From Clostridiales bacterium (GTDB taxonomy: Bacteria > Bacillota > Clostridia > Saccharofermentanales > Saccharofermentanaceae), in NCBI GenBank assembly GCA_017612755.1, contig JAGAFH010000190.1, positions 1-22,223 on the forward strand: 22,223 bases of DNA, read 5' to 3'. Both the position numbers and the translations under genes were made by a program. Of the stretch, positions 1-6,713 are shown one piece after another. The notes beneath the pieces are model-generated. The model worked only from the letters and a program-made list of their open reading frames with translations. It did no database searches and was not told where the DNA came from. Within the stretch, counting starts at the first letter, position 1, and every line of letters starts with the position of its first letter.

Positions 1-72
1 ATGTTCGGTGTATCAGAAGCCTACAGCGAGTATGCCGTAAGAGTACTCTATAAAGAACTCTTCAGATATTGA
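1..72 (+). CDS. C-terminal end of an unidentified protein (partial)
   Basis: The reading frame is open from the window edge and ends at a TGA at 70-72, giving the last 23 residues, which finish in VLYKELFRY. The other two plus-strand frames hit stops earlier. A strong hairpin terminator begins 20 bases after the stop, which is where the end of a transcription unit is expected. The ATG at position 1 is most likely an internal Met. The fragment is too short for me to recognise a family. It is called coding because of the clean frame and the terminator placement. Confidence 0.55.
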   Translation: MFGVSEAYSEYAVRVLYKELFRY

Positions 73-91
73 TCGTTATAGTATAGAAACA

Positions 92-123
92 AAAACAGCC
101 GGCCACAAAGCCGGCTGTTTTTA
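92..123. terminator. Bidirectional intrinsic terminator
   Basis: A perfect 12-bp stem (92-103 with 110-121) has a six-base loop CACAAA. It contains the GC-rich core CAGCCGGC and is flanked by A-rich DNA on the left and T-rich DNA on the right. It can therefore end the plus-strand gene finishing at 72 and the minus-strand gene finishing at 146, which converge here. Confidence 0.9.
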
Positions 124-145
124 ATTGTCATTTAATGTCTGTTCT

Positions 146-1852
146 TTATTCGGAAACTTCCTCATCAACAACTTCGACTTCTTCAGCAGGAGCCTCAGTC
201 TCTACGGCAGGTGCTTCTGTCTCTGCAGGAGCCTCTGTCTCTGCAGGAGCTTCTGTCTGCTCAGGAGCCGCTGTCTCAACAGGAGCTGGAGCCTGGGTCT
301 GCTCGGGAGCAGCTGCTGTTGTCTCTTCAGCTTCAGTCTCTTCTGTTGTGGGAGCAGAATCGGGATCGAGGGCAGCAAGTGCGCCGGCGCCGGATCCCTC
401 ATCCTCATCGTTTTCTTCAGGCTCTTCGAGAGTGGGATCGTCTTCACTTATCTGTACAAGGAGCACATAACCTACAACGCTCTTTGATGTAGTGATCTTT
501 GCAAAGGATCCGGATGTCTCGTTAAGGACTACTGAATCACCCTTATCAAGGGTAGCGATGACAGTACTCTCAAGGGAATCTTCAGCATATACAGGAGTGT
601 TGTCGTTGATGACATACATAAGCCTGTTCTCTGTCTCCTGGGTCTCCTTGGGCTTATCGAAGATAGATCCGTCGATGATGTGCTTCCAGTTAAACAGAAG
701 GAACATGGCTCCGAATCCAATGGCCGTACACAGGATGAATATAAGGATGGGAACAAGTATAAGCTTAGCCTTGCTCTCCTTCTTACTTCCGTCTTTATTC
801 TTCATCTTCTTTTCCTTTTTCTCACGGGAAAGGTCCTCATAATCATCATATTCGTCCTCATACTCTTCTTCCCCGTCGTCATAATCTCCGCGGTTGAATC
901 TCTGGGTCTCCTGCATATCCTCCTCATCAACGTCGCCTACCGGCTCGTTAAAGGATGTGTAAGGTTCTTCCTCGGTCTTGTTTACGTTCTTGTTGATGGT
1001 GCCGTCTGAAGCAAGATTACTGTTGATGATGGCATCACCGGGAAGAAGGAATGTGGACTCCACCTGGATCATTACTACAGAAAGTCCGGACTTTACTCCG
1101 TAATTATATGCGGCAGTAATGAGCTCTCTCGCCTTATTCTCAGTCGAAAGAGGCTTGATGAGGGTCATGTTCCTCATCTGGGCAGGCATCTGTTTTGCGA
1201 TACCGAGACCCATGAGGCAGAGCTCATCATTGTCCTTGAGCTTAAGATGGACTTTTCTGTCAGCAGTGATAGCGCCGTCCTGGGGCATCTTGCCCAGGTA
1301 CTGGGTAAGGGTCATATTCTCAGGGTGGTTAAGCTCCTGTTCGGGAGTGATGGCACCCATCTGCACATATCTGTGGGCTACGGTCTGATCCTCTGTAAGG
1401 GCCATTATCTTGTTGTCCCTTATAAGGACAGCCTTTGAATTACCGATATGGATAACACGGAGGGTATCTCCCTCGATTATGAGCATGGTCATGGATACCT
1501 TGAGGGGAGTTCCGCCCCTTGCAACGATATAGTTACAGACCTTTACGTTGAGAACGTTGATGACCTGGTTTGAGAAAGCCTCAAAGTCAAGGACAGGCTG
1601 GTTCTGGGTGGAAGCTACGATCTTGCCGAGCTCTTCATTTAATTCGATATTAAGAACTGCTCCGAGATTATCGGGACCGATACAGGAGAAGATGGCGCAG
1701 ATCTGAATGGGAGATGTGGATCTCGCCGTTCTCATGAACTCGTTGGGATAATCTGCCTGTGTCCTGTAGAGAGTGTGGAAGAACACATTCTCCTGAGGTC
1801 TGTTCTGGACCTGATTGGTCTCAAGGATACAAGTGGAAACTGTCTTGCTCAT
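146..1852 (-). CDS. Membrane-anchored degenerate PP2C-like protein with SH3-like domain and E/T/A/P-rich tail
   Basis: This is a 568-residue protein. Residues about 30-265 resemble a PPM/PP2C phosphatase fold: GNSKAVLIRD and ALTEDQ around 137-156 match the family's GDSRAYL/LTxDH block, and LCLMGLGI near 211 matches the CSDGLxD strand. The metal-binding Asp of the latter is Met, and the GDS Asp is Asn, so catalysis looks lost (inference). An acidic stretch (305-342) and a lysine-rich stretch (343-363) lead to one membrane helix at about 364-388. An SH3-like domain follows at about 411-467, probably outside the cell. The tail (500-568) is repetitive, built on EAPAETEAPA. The start is supported by GGGGAGAG 6-13 bases upstream. 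It lies three bases downstream of the LCP gene, so the two are almost certainly co-transcribed, pointing to an envelope role. I do not know the specific function. Confidence 0.75.
   Translation of the reverse strand: MSKTVSTCILETNQVQNRPQENVFFHTLYRTQADYPNEFMRTARSTSPIQICAIFSCIGPDNLGAVLNIELNEELGKIVASTQNQPVLDFEAFSNQVINVLNVKVCNYIVARGGTPLKVSMTMLIIEGDTLRVIHIGNSKAVLIRDNKIMALTEDQTVAHRYVQMGAITPEQELNHPENMTLTQYLGKMPQDGAITADRKVHLKLKDNDELCLMGLGIAKQMPAQMRNMTLIKPLSTENKARELITAAYNYGVKSGLSVVMIQVESTFLLPGDAIINSNLASDGTINKNVNKTEEEPYTSFNEPVGDVDEEDMQETQRFNRGDYDDGEEEYEDEYDDYEDLSREKKEKKMKNKDGSKKESKAKLILVPILIFILCTAIGFGAMFLLFNWKHIIDGSIFDKPKETQETENRLMYVINDNTPVYAEDSLESTVIATLDKGDSVVLNETSGSFAKITTSKSVVGYVLLVQISEDDPTLEEPEENDEDEGSGAGALAALDPDSAPTTEETEAEETTAAAPEQTQAPAPVETAAPEQTEAPAETEAPAETEAPAVETEAPAEEVEVVDEEVSE
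187..300 (-). repeat. 18-bp coding tandem repeat (EAPAET-type tail)
   Basis: CAGGAGC or CAGGTGC recurs at 187, 208, 226, 244, 262 and 280. The last five sit exactly 18 bp apart and keep the reading frame. The repeats encode the six-residue motif in the tail of the PP2C/SH3 protein. The period is suited to copy-number change by slippage without a frameshift. Confidence 0.8.
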
Positions 1853-1855
1853 AAA

Positions 1856-2947
1856 TTACTCTCCCCAAATAAATTCGTGAAGTTCCGGAAGCTGGGTATC
1901 CCAGTCAAGTATCATCATCCAGGGATCCTGCTGTACGGTATACATTCCGTCTGCGGGAACTCTGTATTCATCCATATTATCAGAACCGCCAACAGCATTG
2001 ACACCTACTCTTGCAAGATCCAGCTGCTGCATATTCGTCTCGAAAAGTCCTGCGGAATCCTCGATCATTGCAAGCTGGTCTGTAAGAGGCATCTCTGCTA
2101 CCTCCTGGATAAGGGCAGTAGCAACTTCCCTCTGTCTTGAAGTCCTTACGAAGTCTGAGTCAAGATATCTGATCCTGGACCAGCCGATAGCCTGGATACC
2201 GGAAAGGGTCTGCTCTCCCGAAGACTCGATAAGGGGCGGATCTATACCGAGAAGGTTTGCCTGCTCGGTGATGTTGATATTTGCATACTCGACTTCGCCG
2301 GGAGCAACATCGATAGTTACACCGCCTACAAGATCGATAAGATCTGAAGAGCTGTTGAAGTCCAGCATTACGAATCTCTGAATATCAAGATCGAAGTTGA
2401 TGTTGATGGTATTGATCATAAGTCCTACACCGCCGTAAGCATAAGCGTGTGTAAGCTTGTCCCAGGAGCCTGAAGCAGTCTCTTCAGTATCTCCGATATG
2501 TACACCGATATCTCTCATAAGGGAGATGAGCTTAACTGTATTTTCCTTCTTATTGATGGAAACGATCATCATGGCATCAGATCTGGCACGGACGTCATCG
2601 GTTCCTCTGGAATCGATACCGAAGACAAGTATGTTCTCCACATTCTTATCCTTCTGATCCACCTTGATGATAGGATGGGCGGGATCTACATAAACTCTTG
2701 TGTGTCCGCCGTCAGCCCAGGAAGATGTAACGTCTCCGCCTGTAAAGCTTCCGTCCTCACCTATCTCCAATGTGTCGTATTCCTCCTCTGATACAACAGG
2801 GACTGATACGAAATTAAAGCCGCCTAAGATCTTATAACCGTAGAGGACTACACCGAAGCAGAGTCCCAGCAGAGCACAAAGAATACGTACTAATATACGA
2901 CCGACGTGCTTGCCGCCTTTCTTTTTATTTGTTTTATCTTTTCCCAT
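1856..2947 (-). CDS. LytR-CpsA-Psr (LCP) family cell-wall glycopolymer ligase
   Basis: This 363-residue protein belongs to the family that transfers teichoic acid or other glycopolymers from prenyl-diphosphate carriers to peptidoglycan on the outer face of the membrane. It has a basic N-terminus, a single membrane helix at about 15-42, then a linker and an LCP domain at about 104-278. Recognisable motifs are ILVFGIDSRG with RSDAMMIVSI (106-131), LISLMRDIGV (140-149), KLTHAYAYGG (164-173), and the arginine-rich WSRIRYLDSDFVRTSRQREV (256-275) that contacts the lipid-phosphate group in the family. No C-terminal LytR_C domain is visible. The start has AAGAGG ten bases upstream. It is the first gene of a two-gene unit with the PP2C/SH3 protein and is divergent from the DUF3048 lipoprotein. 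The acceptor and donor polymers cannot be told from sequence. Confidence 0.93.
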   Translation of the reverse strand: MGKDKTNKKKGGKHVGRILVRILCALLGLCFGVVLYGYKILGGFNFVSVPVVSEEEYDTLEIGEDGSFTGGDVTSSWADGGHTRVYVDPAHPIIKVDQKDKNVENILVFGIDSRGTDDVRARSDAMMIVSINKKENTVKLISLMRDIGVHIGDTEETASGSWDKLTHAYAYGGVGLMINTININFDLDIQRFVMLDFNSSSDLIDLVGGVTIDVAPGEVEYANINITEQANLLGIDPPLIESSGEQTLSGIQAIGWSRIRYLDSDFVRTSRQREVATALIQEVAEMPLTDQLAMIEDSAGLFETNMQQLDLARVGVNAVGGSDNMDEYRVPADGMYTVQQDPWMMILDWDTQLPELHEFIWGE

Positions 2948-2991
2948 ATTCGATAAACCTCTTACCGTAATTCATTTCTTTTTGCCCAATT

Positions 2992-3036
2992 ATTATAACA
3001 TAGTTGTTTATATAATAATGTGCACGCGATATTATA
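2992..3036 (-). promoter_or_regulatory. Candidate promoter elements for the LCP operon
   Basis: On the minus strand two perfect TATAAT hexamers occur in this AT-rich gap, at 2992-2997 and 3031-3036, each preceded by GT. Neither has a convincing TTGACA at 16-18 bases. The nearest -35-like match for the second is TTGCGA with a short 14-base spacer. Either could serve the LCP gene starting at 2947. Confidence 0.5.
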
Positions 3037-3067
3037 ACACAATTACCAAATCGCAATATAACAAGCC

Positions 3068-3100
3068 TGTAACATTAGAAAAATAAGGTAATGTTATAAT
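3068..3100 (+). promoter_or_regulatory. Promoter and inverted-repeat operator candidate of the DUF3048 lipoprotein gene
   Basis: TATAAT at 3095-3100 lies 54 bases before the ATG at 3154. TGTAACATTA (3068-3077) and TAATGTTATA (3089-3098) form an inverted repeat with 10-base arms and one mismatch, 11 bases apart. The second arm overlaps the -10 element. The -35 hexamer is weak (GTAACA at 3069-3074 with an over-long spacer). The arrangement suits a dimeric repressor or activator; this is inference. Confidence 0.55.
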
Positions 3101-3153
3101 TTATCTAAGTGCAAGAGTCATTGTGCAAAACTAAAAGAAATAAGGAGAATACA

Positions 3154-4356
3154 ATGAAAAACAATAAGATCATCGCTTCTGTTCTTGTTCTTGCTATCTC
3201 ATTGACCGCTGTTGTGTCATGTGCCAAGAAGGAAGATCCCGAGGAGACTTTTGTGACAAAAGACACCGAGGAGACAACAACTACGACTACGGAGGCAACA
3301 ACGACTACCGAAGCACCGGTAATCGATCTTCTTTACGATCCCAACAACCCCAATGCAGTTAATCCCGTAACAGGCGTACAGGACATGGATCCTGAAAACG
3401 AGGGAAACAGAAGTGTCGCCATCGTTGTAAACAACTGCTATGCAGCAATGCCCCAGAGAGGTATCTCCCAGGCTGATGCCATCTACGAGTATGAGACAGA
3501 GGGCGGCCAGACAAGGCTTCTCTGCGTATTTGCAGACGTTAACAAGGTACCTGAGATCGGATCTTTGAGATCAGCACGTATCCTTTCTACAGATCTTGCT
3601 GCAGGAAACAACTCCATCTTCATCCACTACGGAAGAAATGCCAGGGTTCCTGATCATATCTCTGAATGGGATATCGACCATATCGACGGTAACAACTGTT
3701 CTGCAGGTTCCTACAACTCCCAGAATTATGCCGACGGTTATGTAACTCTTTCCACCGGACTCTTCTTCTGGAGAGATTCAACATGGCTTTCCCAGAGAGC
3801 AATGGAGCACACAGCCGTATCTGACGGCGCCCACATCGCAGAAGCTATCGAATACTTCGGTATCGACCTTCAGGGCGAAGCTCCCAGACTCTTTAACTTC
3901 GTTCCCGACAATTCCGTAGATATCGCAAATGGTCAGGACTGTGAGCAGATCAACGTATACTTCTCTGCTACAAACGATGACGCTCTCTTCACATACGATG
4001 CCACAACAGGTCTTTACACAAAAGAGCAGTACGGAGCTCCCCATGTAGACCAGACAACAGGCGATCAGATCGCTGTTACAAACATCATCGTATGCTACGC
4101 TGACATCGAGCTTTACGGCGGTGACAACTACACCATCAATGCATATCTCGAGAACGGCGGCGAGGGCTGGTACGTTTCAGGCGGTAAGATCGTTCCCATC
4201 ACATGGGAAAAGGATTCCCCTAATGATTTGATCGTTCTTTACAACGAAGACGGCCAGGAAGTAGAAGTTAACCGCGGTGTTTCCTATATCTGCATCGTCG
4301 ATAACGATTACCAGGATATGACGACTATCACTGCTTCCCTTGATGCACAGGGCTAA
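3154..4356 (+). CDS. DUF3048 (YerB-like) lipoprotein
   Basis: The 400-residue precursor has a short basic start, a hydrophobic stretch and a lipobox VVSC with Cys23, so it should be lipid-anchored on the outer face of the membrane. A Thr/Glu-rich linker covers about 32-56. The YerB/DUF3048 domain starts near 68 with NPVTGV. It continues through SVAIVVNN, the AMPQRGISQADAIYEYETEG region (98-117), and EIGSLRSAR (134-142). A C-terminal domain includes GKIVPITWEKD. The start at 3154 is chosen because AAGGAG lies seven bases upstream and the signal peptide begins there; a GTG 15 codons earlier would add a charged extension to the signal. The family function is not established beyond a likely envelope role. 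It is monocistronic, with its own promoter and terminator, and divergent from the LCP operon. Confidence 0.92.
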   Translation: MKNNKIIASVLVLAISLTAVVSCAKKEDPEETFVTKDTEETTTTTTEATTTTEAPVIDLLYDPNNPNAVNPVTGVQDMDPENEGNRSVAIVVNNCYAAMPQRGISQADAIYEYETEGGQTRLLCVFADVNKVPEIGSLRSARILSTDLAAGNNSIFIHYGRNARVPDHISEWDIDHIDGNNCSAGSYNSQNYADGYVTLSTGLFFWRDSTWLSQRAMEHTAVSDGAHIAEAIEYFGIDLQGEAPRLFNFVPDNSVDIANGQDCEQINVYFSATNDDALFTYDATTGLYTKEQYGAPHVDQTTGDQIAVTNIIVCYADIELYGGDNYTINAYLENGGEGWYVSGGKIVPITWEKDSPNDLIVLYNEDGQEVEVNRGVSYICIVDNDYQDMTTITASLDAQG

Positions 4357-4373
4357 GTAAAATTATCCATAAC

Positions 4374-4406
4374 AAAAGGAGCTGCCATCATGGCAGCTCT
4401 TTTTTA
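4374..4406 (+). terminator. Intrinsic terminator of the DUF3048 lipoprotein gene
   Basis: GAGCTGCCA (4379-4387) pairs perfectly with TGGCAGCTC (4391-4399) around a TCA loop. It is followed by six T and preceded by AAAAG. It begins 18-23 bases after the stop codon. Confidence 0.95.
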
Positions 4407-4414
4407 TTCTCCTT

Positions 4415-4476
4415 GTACCCCTAAATTAGGTTAAACCTGCACTTTGGGGGTACCGTTTTCAGCATATCGGGGTACC
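4415..4476. repeat. Nested palindromes and GGGGTACC direct repeats
   Basis: GTACCCCTAAA (4415-4425) can pair over 11 positions with TTTGGGGGTAC (4443-4453), with one T:G pair. The arms enclose AGGTTAAACCT (4428-4438), itself a palindrome, and CCTAAATTAGG (4420-4430) overlaps it. GGGGTACC occurs twice, at 4447-4454 and 4469-4476, 22 bp apart. It lies between the ends of two convergent genes. No T-run follows on either strand, so it is not a typical terminator for the reductase gene. Confidence 0.6.
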
Positions 4477-4487
4477 TTTTAATTTGA

Positions 4488-5417
4488 TCATTCCCAGGAT
4501 GCCTTTTGCATCACTCCGGAAGCTCTTGTTAATTCCTCGAGTTTAAGTATCTCTTCGTCAGAAAGCTCAACGGACAGCCCGTCTTTAAGGGGCTTTACAT
4601 GATGAGGCTTATTTATACCCACTATTGGTATTATTCCCTTGCTCCTTCCCCATATTACTGCTATCTGGGAAGGATCTATATTATGAGTTTGGCCGAGTTC
4701 GCGGATATATTCAATAAGTGCGTTTATCTTCTTAAATTTGTATTTCGGGAATAAGATTCCTCTGAAGGTAAATATGCTGAAATGTTTATCCTTGTCATAG
4801 TGACCTGACAGGGCTCCCTGCTCCAGCAGCATATAGCCGAAGAAAAGTATCCCCTTTTCCTTACAATAGCTGAGGACATCCTTTTCCCTGTCCATGGCAA
4901 GAAGGCTGTAATGATTCTGGATAGCATAGAGCTTACATCCGTTTTCCTCCAGGACCTTTTCGGCCAGCTTGATCTGCTCCACGTTACCGTTGGACAGTCC
5001 GATATGTTCTATAAGTCCCTCTTTTTGAAGCTGTGACAGTTCCTTCATATTCTTTTCTATCTCTTTGGGAGAATGAAGCCAGTAAAGATCAACTTTACTG
5101 AGGCCCAGTCTTTCAAGGCTGGCTTCAAGAGCTTTACGGTTCTCCCCTTCTTTATATTTCCTGTTAGGGAAATGCTTGGTAGAGATAAATACATCCTTTC
5201 CGCTGATAAAAGAGCCTACAAGACGTTCAGATGCACCCATCCCGTACACTTCAGCCGTATCCCAGGCTGTAAAGCCGGCATCATAGGCTTTGTCGAAGAC
5301 TTCGTTAAGATGCTCTTTTGTGAACTTCTGTCCGAAGACTGCCTTGGAGCCGTTAGCTCCCTCACCCCAGGACCAGGTACCGATCATGATCTCATTTTTA
5401 AATCCGTTGTTTTCCAT
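4488..5417 (-). CDS. Aldo/keto reductase family protein
   Basis: This 309-residue NAD(P)H-dependent TIM-barrel oxidoreductase is a normal length for the family. The catalytic tetrad is visible: Asp53 and Tyr58 in WDTAEVYGMGASE, Lys81 in FISTKHFP, and His115 in LYWLHSP. The cofactor-binding end includes GIIPIVGINKPHHV, matching the family's IPG-type phosphate loop. The ATG at 5417 is chosen over a TTG at 5444: AAAGGA sits five bases upstream, and the product begins with the typical short strand before IGTWSWG. It starts ten bases downstream of the small membrane-protein gene and is probably co-transcribed with it. The substrate cannot be predicted; the sequence resembles the broad-specificity bacterial members. 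Confidence 0.93.
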   Translation of the reverse strand: MENNGFKNEIMIGTWSWGEGANGSKAVFGQKFTKEHLNEVFDKAYDAGFTAWDTAEVYGMGASERLVGSFISGKDVFISTKHFPNRKYKEGENRKALEASLERLGLSKVDLYWLHSPKEIEKNMKELSQLQKEGLIEHIGLSNGNVEQIKLAEKVLEENGCKLYAIQNHYSLLAMDREKDVLSYCKEKGILFFGYMLLEQGALSGHYDKDKHFSIFTFRGILFPKYKFKKINALIEYIRELGQTHNIDPSQIAVIWGRSKGIIPIVGINKPHHVKPLKDGLSVELSDEEILKLEELTRASGVMQKASWE

Positions 5418-5427
5418 ATAGATCCTT

Positions 5428-5745
5428 TCAATAATGGGCTCCAATGGCCATTATAAAACAGAATATGCTCGTAAGAGGCATACCAATAAGTACAAATGCA
5501 AGTATCATCTTGGACCGTTCCTTTTTGCTTATTATGAGCGAAACTATTCCAAATATAAATGATATGAAGTTAAAAAGGACTAACAGGAGCGGTGTTCCGC
5601 TGTGCCATATCCCGGCCCAGATATTCGACGGCCGGTTTGCAGTATAGGTCCCAAAGAAAGCATATAAAAGCAGGAGCGCATTCAGTACAAACTGCACCAG
5701 TATCAATATGATCGAAAATATACCAAGTATCCCTGTCTTTTTCAT
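5428..5745 (-). CDS. Small three-helix membrane protein, unknown function
   Basis: The 105-residue product is almost entirely hydrophobic, with three membrane segments at about 6-31, 44-72 and 79-103. Only KKERSK between the second and third helices is strongly charged. AGAGGAAAG lies just upstream of the ATG. A second ATG in another frame begins five bases earlier, but its product lacks coherent features. The gene ends ten bases before the aldo/keto reductase start, so the pair is likely translated from one mRNA. I do not recognise a family. Confidence 0.75.
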   Translation of the reverse strand: MKKTGILGIFSIILILVQFVLNALLLLYAFFGTYTANRPSNIWAGIWHSGTPLLLVLFNFISFIFGIVSLIISKKERSKMILAFVLIGMPLTSIFCFIMAIGAHY

Positions 5746-5763
5746 CCATCTTTCCTCTACTGT

Positions 5764-5772
5764 ATTTTAACA
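5764..5772 (-). promoter_or_regulatory. Extended -10 candidate for the small membrane protein and reductase genes
   Basis: On the minus strand TGTTAAAAT matches the extended -10 form TGnTATAAT with one change. It lies between the T-run of the tRNA terminator and the ribosome site. Any -35 would fall inside the terminator hairpin, so the match rests on the extended -10 only. Confidence 0.4.
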
Positions 5773-5773
5773 T

Positions 5774-5801
5774 AAAAAAAGGCCTCCGGATGATCCGGAG
5801 G
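5774..5801 (-). terminator. Intrinsic terminator of tRNA-Lys
   Basis: CCTCCGGA (5783-5790) pairs perfectly with TCCGGAGG (5794-5801) around a three-base loop. Read on the minus strand it is followed by a run of seven T (5774-5780). It starts about eight bases past the tRNA 3' end. Confidence 0.93.
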
Positions 5802-5808
5802 TCTAATC

Positions 5809-5884
5809 TGGTGCACCATCAGGGACTCGAACCCGGGGCCCACTGATTAAGAGTCAGTTGCTCTACCATCTGAGCTAATGGTGC
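5809..5884 (-). tRNA. tRNA-Lys (anticodon CTT)
   Basis: The minus strand folds as a standard 76-nt tRNA. The acceptor stem is GCACCAT (5878-5884) with ATGGTGC (5813-5819), the discriminator is A, and CCA is encoded at 5809-5811. The D arm contains AGCTCAGATGGTAGAGC. The anticodon stem is ACTGA/TCAGT with loop CTCTTAA, giving anticodon CTT, which reads AAG lysine codons. The T arm contains GGTTCGAGTCC. AAG is heavily used in the surrounding genes, which fits a dedicated CTT tRNA. It stands alone between its own promoter and terminator. Confidence 0.97.
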
Positions 5885-5898
5885 GTAACAGCCTGATT

Positions 5899-5926
5899 AT
5901 TATAACATTGCATTTGACGATGTCAA
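5899..5926 (-). promoter_or_regulatory. Consensus promoter of tRNA-Lys
   Basis: On the minus strand TTGACA (5921-5926) and TATAAT (5899-5904) are both perfect and are separated by 16 bases. The -10 ends about 15 bases before the mature tRNA 5' end. The -35 is embedded in the palindrome TTGAC-GAT-GTCAA (5914-5926). Confidence 0.93.
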
Positions 5927-5958
5927 CACCTTTTTTGATAGTTCTTTGAAATCGTGTT

Positions 5959-6678
5959 CTACTTACTGACTATAGTATCCCCTGCCTGATAGTCTCCCTT
6001 GGCGACGATGACCCATACGTCGTTTGCAAAACTGCATCCGCTGCTGCTCTGGCTGGAATGGCCGGGATAAATATAACCGCAGTAGGAGATATCACAGGGA
6101 TACTCAAGACCATGGGCAATATGCCTGTATTCTATCCTCTTGTCATTATCGTAGATACAGCCGAGGACCACCCTTCCCTCCAGCTTCATATACTGACCGG
6201 GATCCACTGTAAAGGAAGAATAGGGACCTGACTTTATCTTTCCGTCAGCAGGGATCTCTCCGATCCTGTCGATGACAAATACATTATCATATCCGCCATA
6301 TTGTTCTTTCAGACCGTTTATGTAAGAAGGAACAGAATCACATGCCGCTTTAAACTGTTCCTGATCAAGGTCGTAGACAGGATCTTCCATAAGATAGCGG
6401 TCCGGGATATCATCTGAATCATGAAGGTTGGAATAATGATGATAGTGGGGATTCTTTTCCCTGTCGTTATATCTGCCGCTATTATAATACTCGGTATATT
6501 CGGGGTTCTCTGAAAACCTGACAGGGTACATGATCCTTACTTTATCGAAGCAGGATATGCATATCTCCGTCCCGTCAGATAGTTTCCTGCAGCTTCCGGT
6601 CATGCCTATACGTTTACCGCACGCAGGGCAGCTTCGGGTCATCTCACCGACTATTCCCTTGAACAACTCAAAAGCCAT
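5959..6678 (-). CDS. Zinc-ribbon protein of unknown function (DUF4428-like N-terminus)
   Basis: In this 239-residue protein the first 45 residues hold two CxxC pairs, Cys17/Cys20 (CPACGKRIG) and Cys40/Cys43 (CISCFDK), around SDGTEIC. The pattern resembles the short zinc-ribbon domain DUF4428. A Tyr/His/Asp-rich linker (about 54-110) leads to a C-terminal region of about 125 residues with strand-like segments (VFVIDRIGEIP, SFTVDPGQYMKLEGRVVLGCIYDN, DVWVIVAKGDYQAGDTIV), so it is probably beta-rich. No signal peptide or membrane helix is seen, so it should be cytoplasmic. The start has AAAGGAC seven bases upstream. It lies 35 bases after the Gfo/Idh/MocA gene with no terminator between, so co-transcription is likely. 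It ends in TAG. Its role is unknown. Confidence 0.8.
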   Translation of the reverse strand: MAFELFKGIVGEMTRSCPACGKRIGMTGSCRKLSDGTEICISCFDKVRIMYPVRFSENPEYTEYYNSGRYNDREKNPHYHHYSNLHDSDDIPDRYLMEDPVYDLDQEQFKAACDSVPSYINGLKEQYGGYDNVFVIDRIGEIPADGKIKSGPYSSFTVDPGQYMKLEGRVVLGCIYDNDKRIEYRHIAHGLEYPCDISYCGYIYPGHSSQSSSGCSFANDVWVIVAKGDYQAGDTIVSK

Positions 6679-6713
6679 ACTGACTGTCCTTTCTGATAAC
6701 TGCGTATCTTAGC

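Noticed and set aside
1..72. Complete 23-residue small gene starting with ATG at position 1
   Set aside because: The frame is open to the window edge, so this Met is most likely internal to a longer protein.
187..300. CRISPR-like array of short repeats
   Set aside because: The repeats are directly adjacent with no spacers, 18 bp long, in frame, and encode a low-complexity protein tail.
3109..3153. Upstream GTG start for the DUF3048 lipoprotein
   Set aside because: It has no ribosome site and would place a charged 15-residue stretch before the signal peptide. AAGGAG precedes the ATG at 3154.
5418..5444. TTG start nine codons upstream for the aldo/keto reductase
   Set aside because: It overlaps the previous gene and lacks a ribosome site. 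The ATG at 5417 has AAAGGA at good spacing.
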